Origin: Paraburkholderia diazotrophica
GTDB taxonomy: Bacteria; Pseudomonadota; Gammaproteobacteria; Burkholderiales; Burkholderiaceae
Length of the DNA: 64,000 nucleotides
Reading direction: 5' to 3'
NCBI RefSeq assembly: GCF_900108945.1
Contig: NZ_FNYE01000006.1
Location: 186,001-250,000, forward strand
Positions 7,110 through 16,604 of this stretch are shown one piece after another. The notes below the pieces were generated by a model. That model worked only from the letters and a program-made list of their open reading frames with translations. It did no database searches and was not told where the DNA came from. A program made the translations under genes and the position numbers. Numbering within the stretch: the first letter of the stretch is position 1; every line of letters begins with the position of its first letter.

Positions 7110-8605
7110 TGAATCAGACATGCATGAAGAGATCCGGTGCGAGCCAACACGCCGGAGGAGCCGCATCGCATGCCGATGCGCAGGTACATGAGCGTTTCGA
7201 ACGGCAAAGGCTCGCGCTGACGGTGCTCTTCGTCGGTGCGTTTCTCGCGCCGCTCGACTATTTCATCGTCAATCTCGCGCTGCCCGCGATCCACACGGGC
7301 CTGAACGCAACCGACGCGCAGTTGCAACTGATCGTCTCCGCGTATGCATCGGCCTATGCGGTGCTGTTGATCACGGGCGGTCGTCTCGGCGATCTGTTCG
7401 GCCGGCGGCGCATGTTCATGACAGGCATGGCGGGCTTCGTGGTCGCGTCGGCGCTGTGCGGCTTTGCGCCCAACGGACATGTGCTCGTGATCGCACGCAT
7501 CGTGCAGGGCATGGCCGCGTCGGTGATGGCGCCGCAGGTGCTGGCCACCGTGCGCGCCGTCGTGCCGCTTCATCAGCAAACGCGTGTGATGGGCTTCTAC
7601 GGTTTCGTCTTCGGGCTTGCGTCGATCGTCGGGCAACTGGGCGGCGGCGCGCTAATTACGTATCAGCCGTTCGGCCTCGACTGGCGCGCGATCTTTCTGA
7701 TCAACATTCCCGTCGGCGTGCTGGCGTTCGTCGGCGCGTGGAAGTTCGTGCCGGAGAATCAGCCCGAAACGCGTGAGAGCGTCGATCTGAAGGGCGTGGC
7801 GTTGCTGTCGCTGGTGCTGATCCTGCTGATCTATCCGATGACTCATGGCCGCGAAGCCGGCTGGCCGTGGTCGACCTTCGCGATGTTCGCGCTCGCCGTG
7901 CCCGCGCTTGCCGCGTTCGTCGCCACCGAGCGGCAGGTCGAGCGCAAGGGCGGCAGCCCGCTCGTCGATCTGCAACTGTTCCGCAATCCCGCGTTCTCGA
8001 CGGGGCTCGTGATCGCGTTCCTGTTCTATTGCAACAGCGCGTTCTTTCTCACGTATGGCATCTATCTGCAGACGGGCTTGCACTGGACGCCGCTGCAATC
8101 CGGCATCGCGATCATGCCGTTCGCGCTTGGCTTCGTCGCCGGGCCGCTGACGTCGCCCGCCGTCGTGAAGCGCATCGGCGCGCATGTGCTGACGCTCGGC
8201 TTTGCGATGATGGCCGCCGGCTTTTCGTTGACCGGCTGGGCCGCGACGCATGCGTCACTGGGTACGCTGTTCTATGGCGGACTGGTGTTCGCGGGTGTCG
8301 GCCAGGGCCTCGTGCTGCCGTCGATCATGCGCATCGTGCTGGGGGAAGTCGCGCCGGCGAAGGCGGGACTCGCATCGGGCGTCGTCACGTCGACGCTGCA
8401 GATCGGCTCTGCGTTCGGCACGGCTGCCATCAGCGGCGCGTTCTTCGGCGCGCTGTCCGCGCAGGCTTCAGCGGCGGGTTATGCGTATGCGTTCCAGCGC
8501 AGCCTCTTGATCAACGCGGCGCTGATGGTGGTCTGTATCGTCCTGAGCGTGACGCTCGTGCGGCATCAGCAAGTCGCGCATCGACGCGCGATAAAGGTCG
8601 CTTAA
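7109..8605 (+). CDS. DHA2-family MFS multidrug exporter (EmrB/QacA type)
   Basis: 498 residues with about 14 hydrophobic segments, the DHA2 count. Motif A appears as GGRLGDLFGRRRMFM after the second segment, DYFIVNLALPAI marks the first segment (motif D1), and PVGVLAF is the usual motif after segment six. It should export a drug or toxic metabolite by proton antiport in the inner membrane. It follows tetR with a shared operator motif, the usual repressor/pump arrangement. The ATG at 7109 overlaps the operator; ATG 7124 (MKRSGASQ) is an equally possible start. Confidence 0.93.
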   Translation: MNQTCMKRSGASQHAGGAASHADAQVHERFERQRLALTVLFVGAFLAPLDYFIVNLALPAIHTGLNATDAQLQLIVSAYASAYAVLLITGGRLGDLFGRRRMFMTGMAGFVVASALCGFAPNGHVLVIARIVQGMAASVMAPQVLATVRAVVPLHQQTRVMGFYGFVFGLASIVGQLGGGALITYQPFGLDWRAIFLINIPVGVLAFVGAWKFVPENQPETRESVDLKGVALLSLVLILLIYPMTHGREAGWPWSTFAMFALAVPALAAFVATERQVERKGGSPLVDLQLFRNPAFSTGLVIAFLFYCNSAFFLTYGIYLQTGLHWTPLQSGIAIMPFALGFVAGPLTSPAVVKRIGAHVLTLGFAMMAAGFSLTGWAATHASLGTLFYGGLVFAGVGQGLVLPSIMRIVLGEVAPAKAGLASGVVTSTLQIGSAFGTAAISGAFFGALSAQASAAGYAYAFQRSLLINAALMVVCIVLSVTLVRHQQVAHRRAIKVA

Positions 8606-9203
8606 AAGACTGCCGCGAGCCCTTTTAGACACCCTTAAAAGCCCGCTTAGGGAAAATCCCGAGTCGCCGGATGATTCCGCATATTTGTATTGGCGCCGAA
8701 CAAATGCGCGTCGAGATATCAGCTGATATCGTTTTCGGCGCGTGCAGTCATACTATTTAATGGCGTCGCATGGCGCGTTGCAACCGATATTCCCGTTCAA
8801 CAGTGATGCGATTATTTACTGGTGGCATCGATTTTCTCCGGCGCCAATCCATTTAATCCGCGTTAACGCGGAGAAAATGCGGAGAATGTCATGCTTATGA
8901 CAGGTGATGGTCGGGCGTATTTACACATACCCGGCACGATCGGTCTAAACTGCCTGCCGCAACCTGCTGCGCAACAGCATCCGGCCTTCTGCCACAGCGC
9001 ATTCGGACACTAAACAATAATGAACGAACGTTCGCGATATAACGCGTGTTATTGCGAATTGGCTGAAAACGCTTCCAGGAAAAAATACTTGATCCCGAAA
9101 TATTCAATTGTTAATCTTCGTCCACTCTTATTAATTCGTGGGACGGCGGTGCGTTTATGGCAGTGAATTTTCAGCCAGCCTAATGCTTATATCGGGGACA
9201 TCC
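8606..9203 (+). other. Intergenic stretch, no gene supported
   Basis: About 600 bp, less GC-rich than the genes (runs of AT near 8750-8870 and 9040-9130). No frame on either strand has a convincing start or domain. It probably carries the promoter of the small YodC-like gene. A 10-bp palindrome CGAACGTTCG lies near 9025; its meaning is unknown. Confidence 0.6.
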
Positions 9204-9488
9204 ATGCTGACTGCTACTTACACTTACGACGCATTTGATACGACGCAAGCAGCGCAATTTAACGTCGGCGATGTGGTGACGCTCAAGACGGGCGGCTCGC
9301 GCATGACGGTGACGTATATCGGACCGGTCGCGGGGGAAGCGGGGGAACGGCTCGTCTGCCAATGGTTCGACGAGCAGGGCGAACTGCGTCAGGGAACCTT
9401 CGCGCAGGATAACGTGCGGCGCCAGCCGCGCTCGATTCCCGCCGGATCGGTGCTTCAGCACAAGTTCATCAGCGTCGTGATGCGTTGA
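9204..9488 (+). CDS. YodC-like small protein (DUF2158 domain)
   Basis: 94 residues. FNVGDVVTLKTGGSRMTVTYIG is the typical opening of the DUF2158/YodC family, and LVCQWFDEQGELRQGTFAQDNVR is its second half; the family is a small beta-rich fold of unknown role. Start at 9204 is supported by GGGGA six bases upstream; earlier ATGs lack a site. It stands alone between two intergenic regions and ends before a strong hairpin shared with the convergent LysE gene. Confidence 0.75.
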   Translation: MLTATYTYDAFDTTQAAQFNVGDVVTLKTGGSRMTVTYIGPVAGEAGERLVCQWFDEQGELRQGTFAQDNVRRQPRSIPAGSVLQHKFISVVMR

Positions 9489-9534
9489 AAACGAAGGCGC
9501 GTCCAGGCGGCGCGTCTTGCATTCACTCTCTACC

Positions 9535-9560
9535 TGTGCCGGGCCTTCGCGCCCGGCACA
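9535..9560. terminator. Bidirectional terminator-like hairpin
   Basis: Perfect 10-bp stem TGTGCCGGGC / GCCCGGCACA with a 6-base loop (cttcgc), followed by TTTCGTT. It lies between the convergent YodC-like and LysE genes, so it may serve both. Confidence 0.7.
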
Positions 9561-9579
9561 TTTCGTTAACGCCCGTTCG

Positions 9580-10212
9580 TCAACGCCGCGCTTGCGTCGC
9601 CATTCTCACGGCGAGGCTCGCGAGCACCGTGCCCATCAGCCAGCGCTGAATGACGAGCCACGTCGGCTTGCGCGCGAGAAATCCGGCAATCGATCCCGCC
9701 GTGATCGCGACGGTCGAATTCACTGAAATGCTCAACACGATCTGAATAGCGCCGAATATCAGTGACTGTCCGAGCACGCTGCCCTGCTGCGGATCGATGA
9801 ACTGCGGCAGCAGCGACAGATACAGCACCGCGATCTTCGGGTTCAGCAGATTCGTGACGAAGCCCATCGTGAAGAGCTTGCGCGGGCTGTCGACGGGCAG
9901 TTCGCGCACCTGGAACGGCGAGCGGCCGCCCGGCTTCACGGTCTGCCAGGCGAGATACAGCAGATACAGCGCGCCGCCGAAACGCAGCGCGTCGTACGCA
10001 AACGGCACCGCGAGCAGCAGCGCCGTGATGCCGAATGCCGCGCAGAACATATAGAACACGAAGCCGAGCGCGACGCCACCGAGCGAAATCAGACCGGCCG
10101 TGCGGCCCTGGCTGATCGAGCGCGAGACCAGATAGATCATGTTGGGCCCCGGCGTGAGCGCCATGCCGAGCGCGACGAGGGCGAATGCGAGCAGATGCGT
10201 GGTTTGAGGCAT
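9580..10212 (-). CDS. LysE/RhtB family amino-acid or metabolite exporter
   Basis: 210 residues, six hydrophobic segments, standard LysE size. The start MPQTTHLLAFALVALGMALTPGPNMIYLVSRSISQGRTAG contains the conserved TPGPNxxYLxSR motif, followed by GGVALGF and the NLLNPKIAVLYLSLLPQFID motif. The family exports amino acids or homoserine lactone-like compounds in the inner membrane. A longer frame exists upstream but reads as arginine-rich noise; the internal ATG at 10212 begins the real family homology. It is monocistronic. Confidence 0.92.
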   Translation of the reverse strand: MPQTTHLLAFALVALGMALTPGPNMIYLVSRSISQGRTAGLISLGGVALGFVFYMFCAAFGITALLLAVPFAYDALRFGGALYLLYLAWQTVKPGGRSPFQVRELPVDSPRKLFTMGFVTNLLNPKIAVLYLSLLPQFIDPQQGSVLGQSLIFGAIQIVLSISVNSTVAITAGSIAGFLARKPTWLVIQRWLMGTVLASLAVRMATQARR

Positions 10213-10536
10213 TGCGTGGGTTCCCGTGTGTGGAAAGAGCAGGAAAGAGCGATCGACGGATCGTGACAAGAGGCCCAGGCGCGCGGCGGAACGCGAGCGT
10301 GCTCGCGGTTCGCGTTCCCCGGTGGTGGCCACCTCGATTGAGCGCCAGTTGCGCGAACGGTTCATTGTTCCGTGCGAGGCAAGCGCATGCCAGAGACAGA
10401 ATCGGCGCTGGTTGTCGATACACCTGAGCGCACAAGTGCGGCAGTGGCATCACCATGCAGGTGATGCGCTCGCGCTGACGTACGGGTGCAGCGCGAGCGT
10501 GAAACGTGAACCGCGCTCAGGCGGAGTTAACCACGC
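10213..10536. other. Intergenic stretch, no gene supported
   Basis: Between the start of the LysE gene and the end of the epoxide hydrolase gene, both on the minus strand. No coding frame of its own; must hold the LysE promoter. Confidence 0.5.
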
Positions 10537-11697
10537 TCAACCACGCAGTGGCCGGAAGAAACGCCGGATTTCTTCGGCGAGCAGCGCGGGTTGCTCCATC
10601 GCCGCGAAATGCCCGCCGCGCGGCATGTCGGCGAATTGCGTGACGTTGAACACGCGCTCGATCCACGAACGCGGCGGCTGGCTGATTTCTTTCGGAAAGC
10701 GCGCAAAGCCGAGCGGCGGCGTCGCGCGCTGGCCGGACTCGAAGCGCAAGGGCCGCGCGCGCGTTTCCGCGTAGAGGCGCATCGACGAGCCGATGGTCTG
10801 CGTGTGCCAGTAAAGCGAGAGGTCGGTCAGCAGTTGATCCTTCGAAAACGCGCGCTCGATATCGCCATCGCAATCGCTCCACGCGCGGAATTTCTCGACG
10901 ATCCATGCAGCCAGTCCCACAGGCGAATCGTTGAGTGCGAACGCGAGCGTCTGCGGTTTCGTGCCGTGCATGTGCGAATAGGCGCCTTCGGCATCGGCCC
11001 ATACGGCTTTGGCCGCGAGAAAGTCCTGTTCTTCCTGTGTGACGGGCGGATCGCTTGCGCTCACGCCAGGCGAGTACGAACTCGGCAGGAAATTGAGGTG
11101 AATGCCGTCGACATGCTGCGCATGGTTCGCGGCCAACGCCATCGATACGGCCGCGCCCAGATCGCCGCCTTGCGCGCCGAAGCGCGCGTAGCCGAGGCCA
11201 CGCATCAGTTGGGCCCACAGGTCCGCGATCGCGAACACCGACATGCCGGGCTTCGACGGACGCTCGGAAAAACCGTAGCCGGGCATCGAGGGCACGACGA
11301 CGTCGAATGCGTCGGCTGGGTCCGCGCCCACCGATGCGGGATCGCACAAATGCGGCAGCAGCTCGATGAACTCGACGAACGAACCCGGCCATCCATGCGT
11401 GATGACGAGCGGATAGGGCTTCGGACCGATGCCGCGCCGATGCAGAAAATGCACGCCGAGGCCGCCGACGCGCGCGATGAACTGCGGCTCGCGGTTGAGC
11501 CGCGCTTGCGTCGCGCGCCAGTCATAGGTGTTTGCCCAGTAGTCGACGAGTTCGCGCAGATAGCGCGGATCGGTGCCGAGCGCCCACGGTGGCGTGTCGA
11601 ACGGATCGGGCCAGCGCGTTTGCGTGAGGCGCGCATTGAGCGCCGCAAGCTCTGCATCGGGAATCGCGATCTGGAACGGTGTGATCTGCATCGGCAT
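10537..11697 (-). CDS. Epoxide hydrolase family protein (EHN domain, alpha/beta hydrolase)
   Basis: 386 residues. The amino-terminal EHN domain (FQIAIPDAELAALNARLTQTRWPD ... YWANTYDWRATQARLNREPQF) packs on an alpha/beta hydrolase core. The oxyanion motif is HGWPGSFVEF, the nucleophile aspartate is in GAQGGDLGAAV, and the catalytic histidine is in MPRGGHFAAME. This is the layout of microsomal-type epoxide hydrolases, which open epoxides through an ester intermediate. The physiological substrate is unknown. It is 51 bp downstream of a small membrane-protein gene on the same strand. Confidence 0.9.
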   Translation of the reverse strand: MPMQITPFQIAIPDAELAALNARLTQTRWPDPFDTPPWALGTDPRYLRELVDYWANTYDWRATQARLNREPQFIARVGGLGVHFLHRRGIGPKPYPLVITHGWPGSFVEFIELLPHLCDPASVGADPADAFDVVVPSMPGYGFSERPSKPGMSVFAIADLWAQLMRGLGYARFGAQGGDLGAAVSMALAANHAQHVDGIHLNFLPSSYSPGVSASDPPVTQEEQDFLAAKAVWADAEGAYSHMHGTKPQTLAFALNDSPVGLAAWIVEKFRAWSDCDGDIERAFSKDQLLTDLSLYWHTQTIGSSMRLYAETRARPLRFESGQRATPPLGFARFPKEISQPPRSWIERVFNVTQFADMPRGGHFAAMEQPALLAEEIRRFFRPLRG

Positions 11698-11748
11698 GAC
11701 TCCGGCATGATTCGCTTTCGTGCAAGGGGTTCACGGTTCAGGTGAGCG

Positions 11749-12057
11749 TCACTTCGTCGAACGGTCGCGCGACTCGCGCATCTGCACACGCTCGCCGAGC
11801 ATCTTCGTGAAGGTCCGCATGCTGATGACGCGCCGCGAGCGCACCACTTCGCCTTCGAGATTGATGGGCGGATTCGGCTGAAATGCCCAGTAGAGCGCGA
11901 TCAGCCAGCCAAACACGGTCCAGCCCATGCACGCATTGAAGAGCGCAATGGTCAGCACGTCATGGCGCTTGTGGCGATCGGCGACGATGGACGGCAGGAA
12001 GTACAGACCCAGCGCGACCACGGCCGCGACGCCTTGAACCACGATGTTGTTGCTCAT
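11749..12057 (-). CDS. Superinfection immunity-like small membrane protein
   Basis: 102 residues starting MSNNIVVQGVAAVVALGLYFLPSIVADRHKRHD, with two transmembrane helices (residues ~8-22 and ~33-56: VLTIALFNACMGWTVFGWLIALYWAF). The pattern YFLPsixAxxRxHxxxxxIxxLNxxxGWTxxGWxxALxWA is that of the superinfection immunity (T4 Imm-like) family; most chromosomal members have no tested role. The start at 12057 removes an upstream unrelated extension. The carboxy tail is polar and charged. Confidence 0.75.
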   Translation of the reverse strand: MSNNIVVQGVAAVVALGLYFLPSIVADRHKRHDVLTIALFNACMGWTVFGWLIALYWAFQPNPPINLEGEVVRSRRVISMRTFTKMLGERVQMRESRDRSTK

Positions 12058-12262
12058 CGAGGGCCTCCCAGGCGCGTCGTAGTTATGCGTGCATTGTCGC
12101 GCGAATGCGTAACGTGCGCACGCGGCGTGGAGAGCGCCTCGCAAGCCTGCGCCGGATCGCAAATCGGGCGCTGTGCTGCAGCGTCGTCACCGATCAGATG
12201 AATTCGGCAATGCGGGCGCGAGGGGCTTATCATGTGCGTTTCGACTGACCCGGATTGCCATC

Positions 12263-13723
<1,461 letters not shown>

Positions 13724-13858
13724 CGTTATTCGTAAAGTCGTTGTAGTCCTCCAAGTTGTTGTTCTCCGAACGTTCGCATCCCGGACGTTCTCGCGCGGGA
13801 GGGGCCGGCCGGTCGCTCCCGCTGTCCATCCGCCTCCTTTGAACGAGCCCATCGTCGA

Positions 13859-14974
13859 ATGAACGACACGCGTACTGCCCAGACGTCCGCTCCCCGCATT
13901 CCGGCCGATCAACTGCACGCCTATGTGCGCGCGATCTGGGAGAAGGCGGGCAGCGCGCCGCGCGAAGCCCAACTCGTCGCCGATCATCTCGTCGCGGCCA
14001 ATCTGACGGGACACGATTCGCATGGTGTCGGCATGATTCCGCGCTATGTCGATTCGTTGCGCGATTGCGAACTGAAGCTCAACGGTCACGCGAGTGTCGT
14101 CAAGGACATCGGCGCGGTGCTGACGATCGACGGCGGCAAGGGCTTCGGCCAGGTCGTCGCGCATGAAGCGATGGAACTCGGCATCGAGCGCGCGAATAAG
14201 CTCGGCGTGTGCGCCGTCGCGCTGCGCAACGCGCATCATATCGGCCGCATCGGGCATTGGGCCGAGCAATGCGCGAAGGCGGGCTTCGTGTCGTTTCACT
14301 TCGTCAACGTGGCGGGCGATCCGCTCGTCGCGCCGTTCGGCGGCGCGGACCGCCGCATCGGCACGAATCCGTTTTGCGCGGCGTTTCCGCGCGCGGGCAG
14401 GGCGCCGCTCGTGCTCGACTTCGCCACCAGCGCCGTCGCTTATGGCAAGACGCGCGTCGCGTACAACCAGGGCAAGGAAGTGCCGCCCGGTTCGCTGATC
14501 GACCACGAAGGCAAGCCGACCGTCGATCCCGCCGTGATGATGCAAGCGCCGTTCGGCGCGCTGATGCCCGTGGGCGGGCAGGCGGGCGGCCACAAGGGCT
14601 TCGGTCTCGCGGCGATGTGCGAGATCTTCGGCGGCGCGCTGTCGGGCGGCTATACGACGCACGACGTCACGCTGCAACAGACCAACGCGATCATCAATTG
14701 CATGCTGTCGGTGATCGTCGATCCCAACGCATTCGATGCGCCGAACGCCGAAGCCGAGGCCGATGCGTTCGTCGAGTGGGTGAAGGCGTCGCCGCTTGCC
14801 GCCGGTGCAGAACGCATCTACGCGCCGGGCGAACCGGAGCGCGCGACGCGTGCCGAGCGCGAGGCCAATGGCATTCCCGTCGATCCCGAGACGTGGCGGC
14901 AGATCCGCGGTGCGGCGCTGGCGGCAGGTTTGTCCCCGGAGCAGGCCGATGGCTGGTCGGTGCGTCTGCGATAA
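13859..14974 (+). CDS. LDH2/malate-type NAD(P)-dependent oxidoreductase
   Basis: 371 residues of the type-2 lactate/malate dehydrogenase family, which also holds ureidoglycolate, sulfolactate and 2,3-diketogulonate reductases. Marks are GHDSHGVGMIPRYV, GKGFGQVVAHEAME, RNAHHIGRIGHWAEQCA and FGGADRRIGTNPFCAAFP; the SH histidine in GHDSHGV is the likely proton donor. It acts as a soluble dimer that interconverts a 2-hydroxy acid and a 2-keto acid. Neighbours (a peptidase before, the BDSF synthase after a 550 bp gap) do not reveal the substrate. Confidence 0.9.
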   Translation: MNDTRTAQTSAPRIPADQLHAYVRAIWEKAGSAPREAQLVADHLVAANLTGHDSHGVGMIPRYVDSLRDCELKLNGHASVVKDIGAVLTIDGGKGFGQVVAHEAMELGIERANKLGVCAVALRNAHHIGRIGHWAEQCAKAGFVSFHFVNVAGDPLVAPFGGADRRIGTNPFCAAFPRAGRAPLVLDFATSAVAYGKTRVAYNQGKEVPPGSLIDHEGKPTVDPAVMMQAPFGALMPVGGQAGGHKGFGLAAMCEIFGGALSGGYTTHDVTLQQTNAIINCMLSVIVDPNAFDAPNAEAEADAFVEWVKASPLAAGAERIYAPGEPERATRAEREANGIPVDPETWRQIRGAALAAGLSPEQADGWSVRLR

Positions 14975-15531
14975 CGCGCGAACGACCCACGCCACGAACC
15001 ACCCACGCGCGCGATACTGCGCAACCTCGCGTAACGACAGCCTTCAGTTGATAAGAAACGGCGCGCATGACGTTGCATCAGCATCGGCATCGGCATCGCC
15101 ATGCGTGCGTCACGCGCCTGTTCACGGGCAATGCGCTGGCGCTCGACGCGCCGTGTGAAAACGCCATTCATCGCGCATTCGAAATTCGCAATGCCGCTTT
15201 TTCGCTCGCATTGCCTCGATTTAACAAATGCGCGCAATACGGGCGATTACCGATAGGGTCATCCGCGGGCAAAAACGCCCGAGATTTAAAGCAAATATTC
15301 TAATGACGACTTTGCGCCCTTTTAAAGGACGTGAAAGCGCGCGCCCTTAGAGCTTTGCTTCGATTCGCAATCGTTTGCGCAAGCGGCGCTGTTCAAGAAA
15401 CCCGCCCGGCGGGCACCGCAATCCTTATGACGAACTGCTCCCTTCTGTTCGTTAGCCCTCCCCCAACGCATTCCGGTCTGTTTTAGGCTCGCATTGCTTC
15501 ACCAGTGTTTAACCTTAAAGGACCGTTCAAA
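14975..15531 (+). other. Intergenic stretch upstream of rpfF
   Basis: About 560 bp. A short frame opening with His-Arg repeats (from 15067) has no supporting feature and I do not call it. The AT-rich part 15200-15330 is the likely promoter region of rpfF, with AAGGA (15518-15522) as its ribosome site. Confidence 0.55.
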
Positions 15532-16410
15532 ATGAATCTGCAAAACCATCACGCCTGCCGTCCATTCCTCGAAGCGGGCAATCTGTCGCAAATCGCCGCA
15601 TATTACGAAGAAGAGCGCAATGTCATGTGGATGATATTGCGGGCGCAGCCGCGTCCATGCTTCAACCTCGAACTCGTCCACGACATTCTCGAACTGGCGC
15701 AGGCCGCGCGCGATTCGCGCCTGCCGATCGATTTCTGGGTCACGGGCTCGGCCATTCCGTCGATGTTCAACGTCGGCGGCGACCTCAATTTCTTTGCCGA
15801 TGCGATCCGCTCGGGCCGCCGACAGGAACTGATGGCATACGCGCGCGCCTGCGTCGATTGCGTGCATGCGGCGGCGCGCGGCTTCGATACGGGGGCCATC
15901 TCGATCGCGATGATCGAGGGCTCGGCGCTGGGCGGCGGCTTCGAAGCCGCGCTCGCGCATCACTTCGTGCTCGCGCAGAACGACGCGCGCATGGGCTTTC
16001 CCGAGATCGCGTTCAATCTGTTCCCGGGCATGGGCGGCTATTCGCTCGTCGCGCGCAAGGCGGGCATGCGCCTCGCGGAGGAACTGATCGGCGGCGGCGA
16101 ATCGCACACGGCCGAGTGGCATGCGAGCCGCGGTCTCGTCGATCAGCTCTTCGAGCCGGGCGAGGCATACGTGGCGACGCGGACCTTCATCGATACGCTG
16201 CGCCCGAAGCTCAATGGCATCCGCGCGATGGTGCGGGCGCGTCAGCGCGTATTGCAGCTTTCGCGCGCCGAGCTGATGGAGATTACGGAGGACTGGGTGC
16301 AGGCCGCGTTCACGATCGAAGAGAAAGACCTCGCGTTCATGGAGCGGCTCGTGATGCTGCAAAACCGCCGCACGGGGAATCTGCGTCAGGCGGCCATGAA
16401 CGCTGCATGA
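15532..16410 (+). CDS. rpfF: BDSF synthase RpfF (crotonase-fold enoyl-CoA hydratase/thioesterase)
   Basis: 292 residues, matching RpfF of Burkholderia. The crotonase core has GGDLNFFADAIRSG, IEGSALGGGFEAALAHHFVLA (first catalytic glutamate in GGGFEAAL) and MGFPEIAFNLFPGMGGYSLVARK (second catalytic glutamate in FPEIAF). The enzyme dehydrates a 3-hydroxyacyl-ACP and releases cis-2-dodecenoic acid, the BDSF quorum signal. Start at ATG 15532 follows AAGGA by about nine bases; a GTG at 15505 is a less likely start. It points at rpfR, which encodes the receptor that physically binds RpfF in Burkholderia. Confidence 0.93.
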   Translation: MNLQNHHACRPFLEAGNLSQIAAYYEEERNVMWMILRAQPRPCFNLELVHDILELAQAARDSRLPIDFWVTGSAIPSMFNVGGDLNFFADAIRSGRRQELMAYARACVDCVHAAARGFDTGAISIAMIEGSALGGGFEAALAHHFVLAQNDARMGFPEIAFNLFPGMGGYSLVARKAGMRLAEELIGGGESHTAEWHASRGLVDQLFEPGEAYVATRTFIDTLRPKLNGIRAMVRARQRVLQLSRAELMEITEDWVQAAFTIEEKDLAFMERLVMLQNRRTGNLRQAAMNAA

Positions 16411-16437
16411 ACGCGATGAATCGCGCGATCGGCGGAA

Positions 16438-16500
16438 GCGCAATCAGCGCTGACGCAATCAGCACGAACGCAATCAGCGCAACCATCAGCACAGCAACCA
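16438..16500. repeat. Degenerate 15-bp tandem repeat
   Basis: Four imperfect copies of a 15-base unit built on CGCAATCAGC between the convergent rpfF and rpfR genes. Short tandem arrays of this kind arise by slippage; no transcriptional role is evident. Confidence 0.6.
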
Positions 16501-16604
16501 TCGACGCAGCAAACAGGCAGTACACAGCATGTATCCAGCAGTAGCCGCCGCGCAAGCGGCCGACAGGCAGGTGATCCGTCGGGTCGAGCAGACTTTTCGG
16601 GGGT

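Noticed and set aside
15067..15303. Short frame starting with His-Arg repeats upstream of rpfF
   Set aside because: Start is a simple-sequence run (CATCGG repeats), no ribosome site and no domain.
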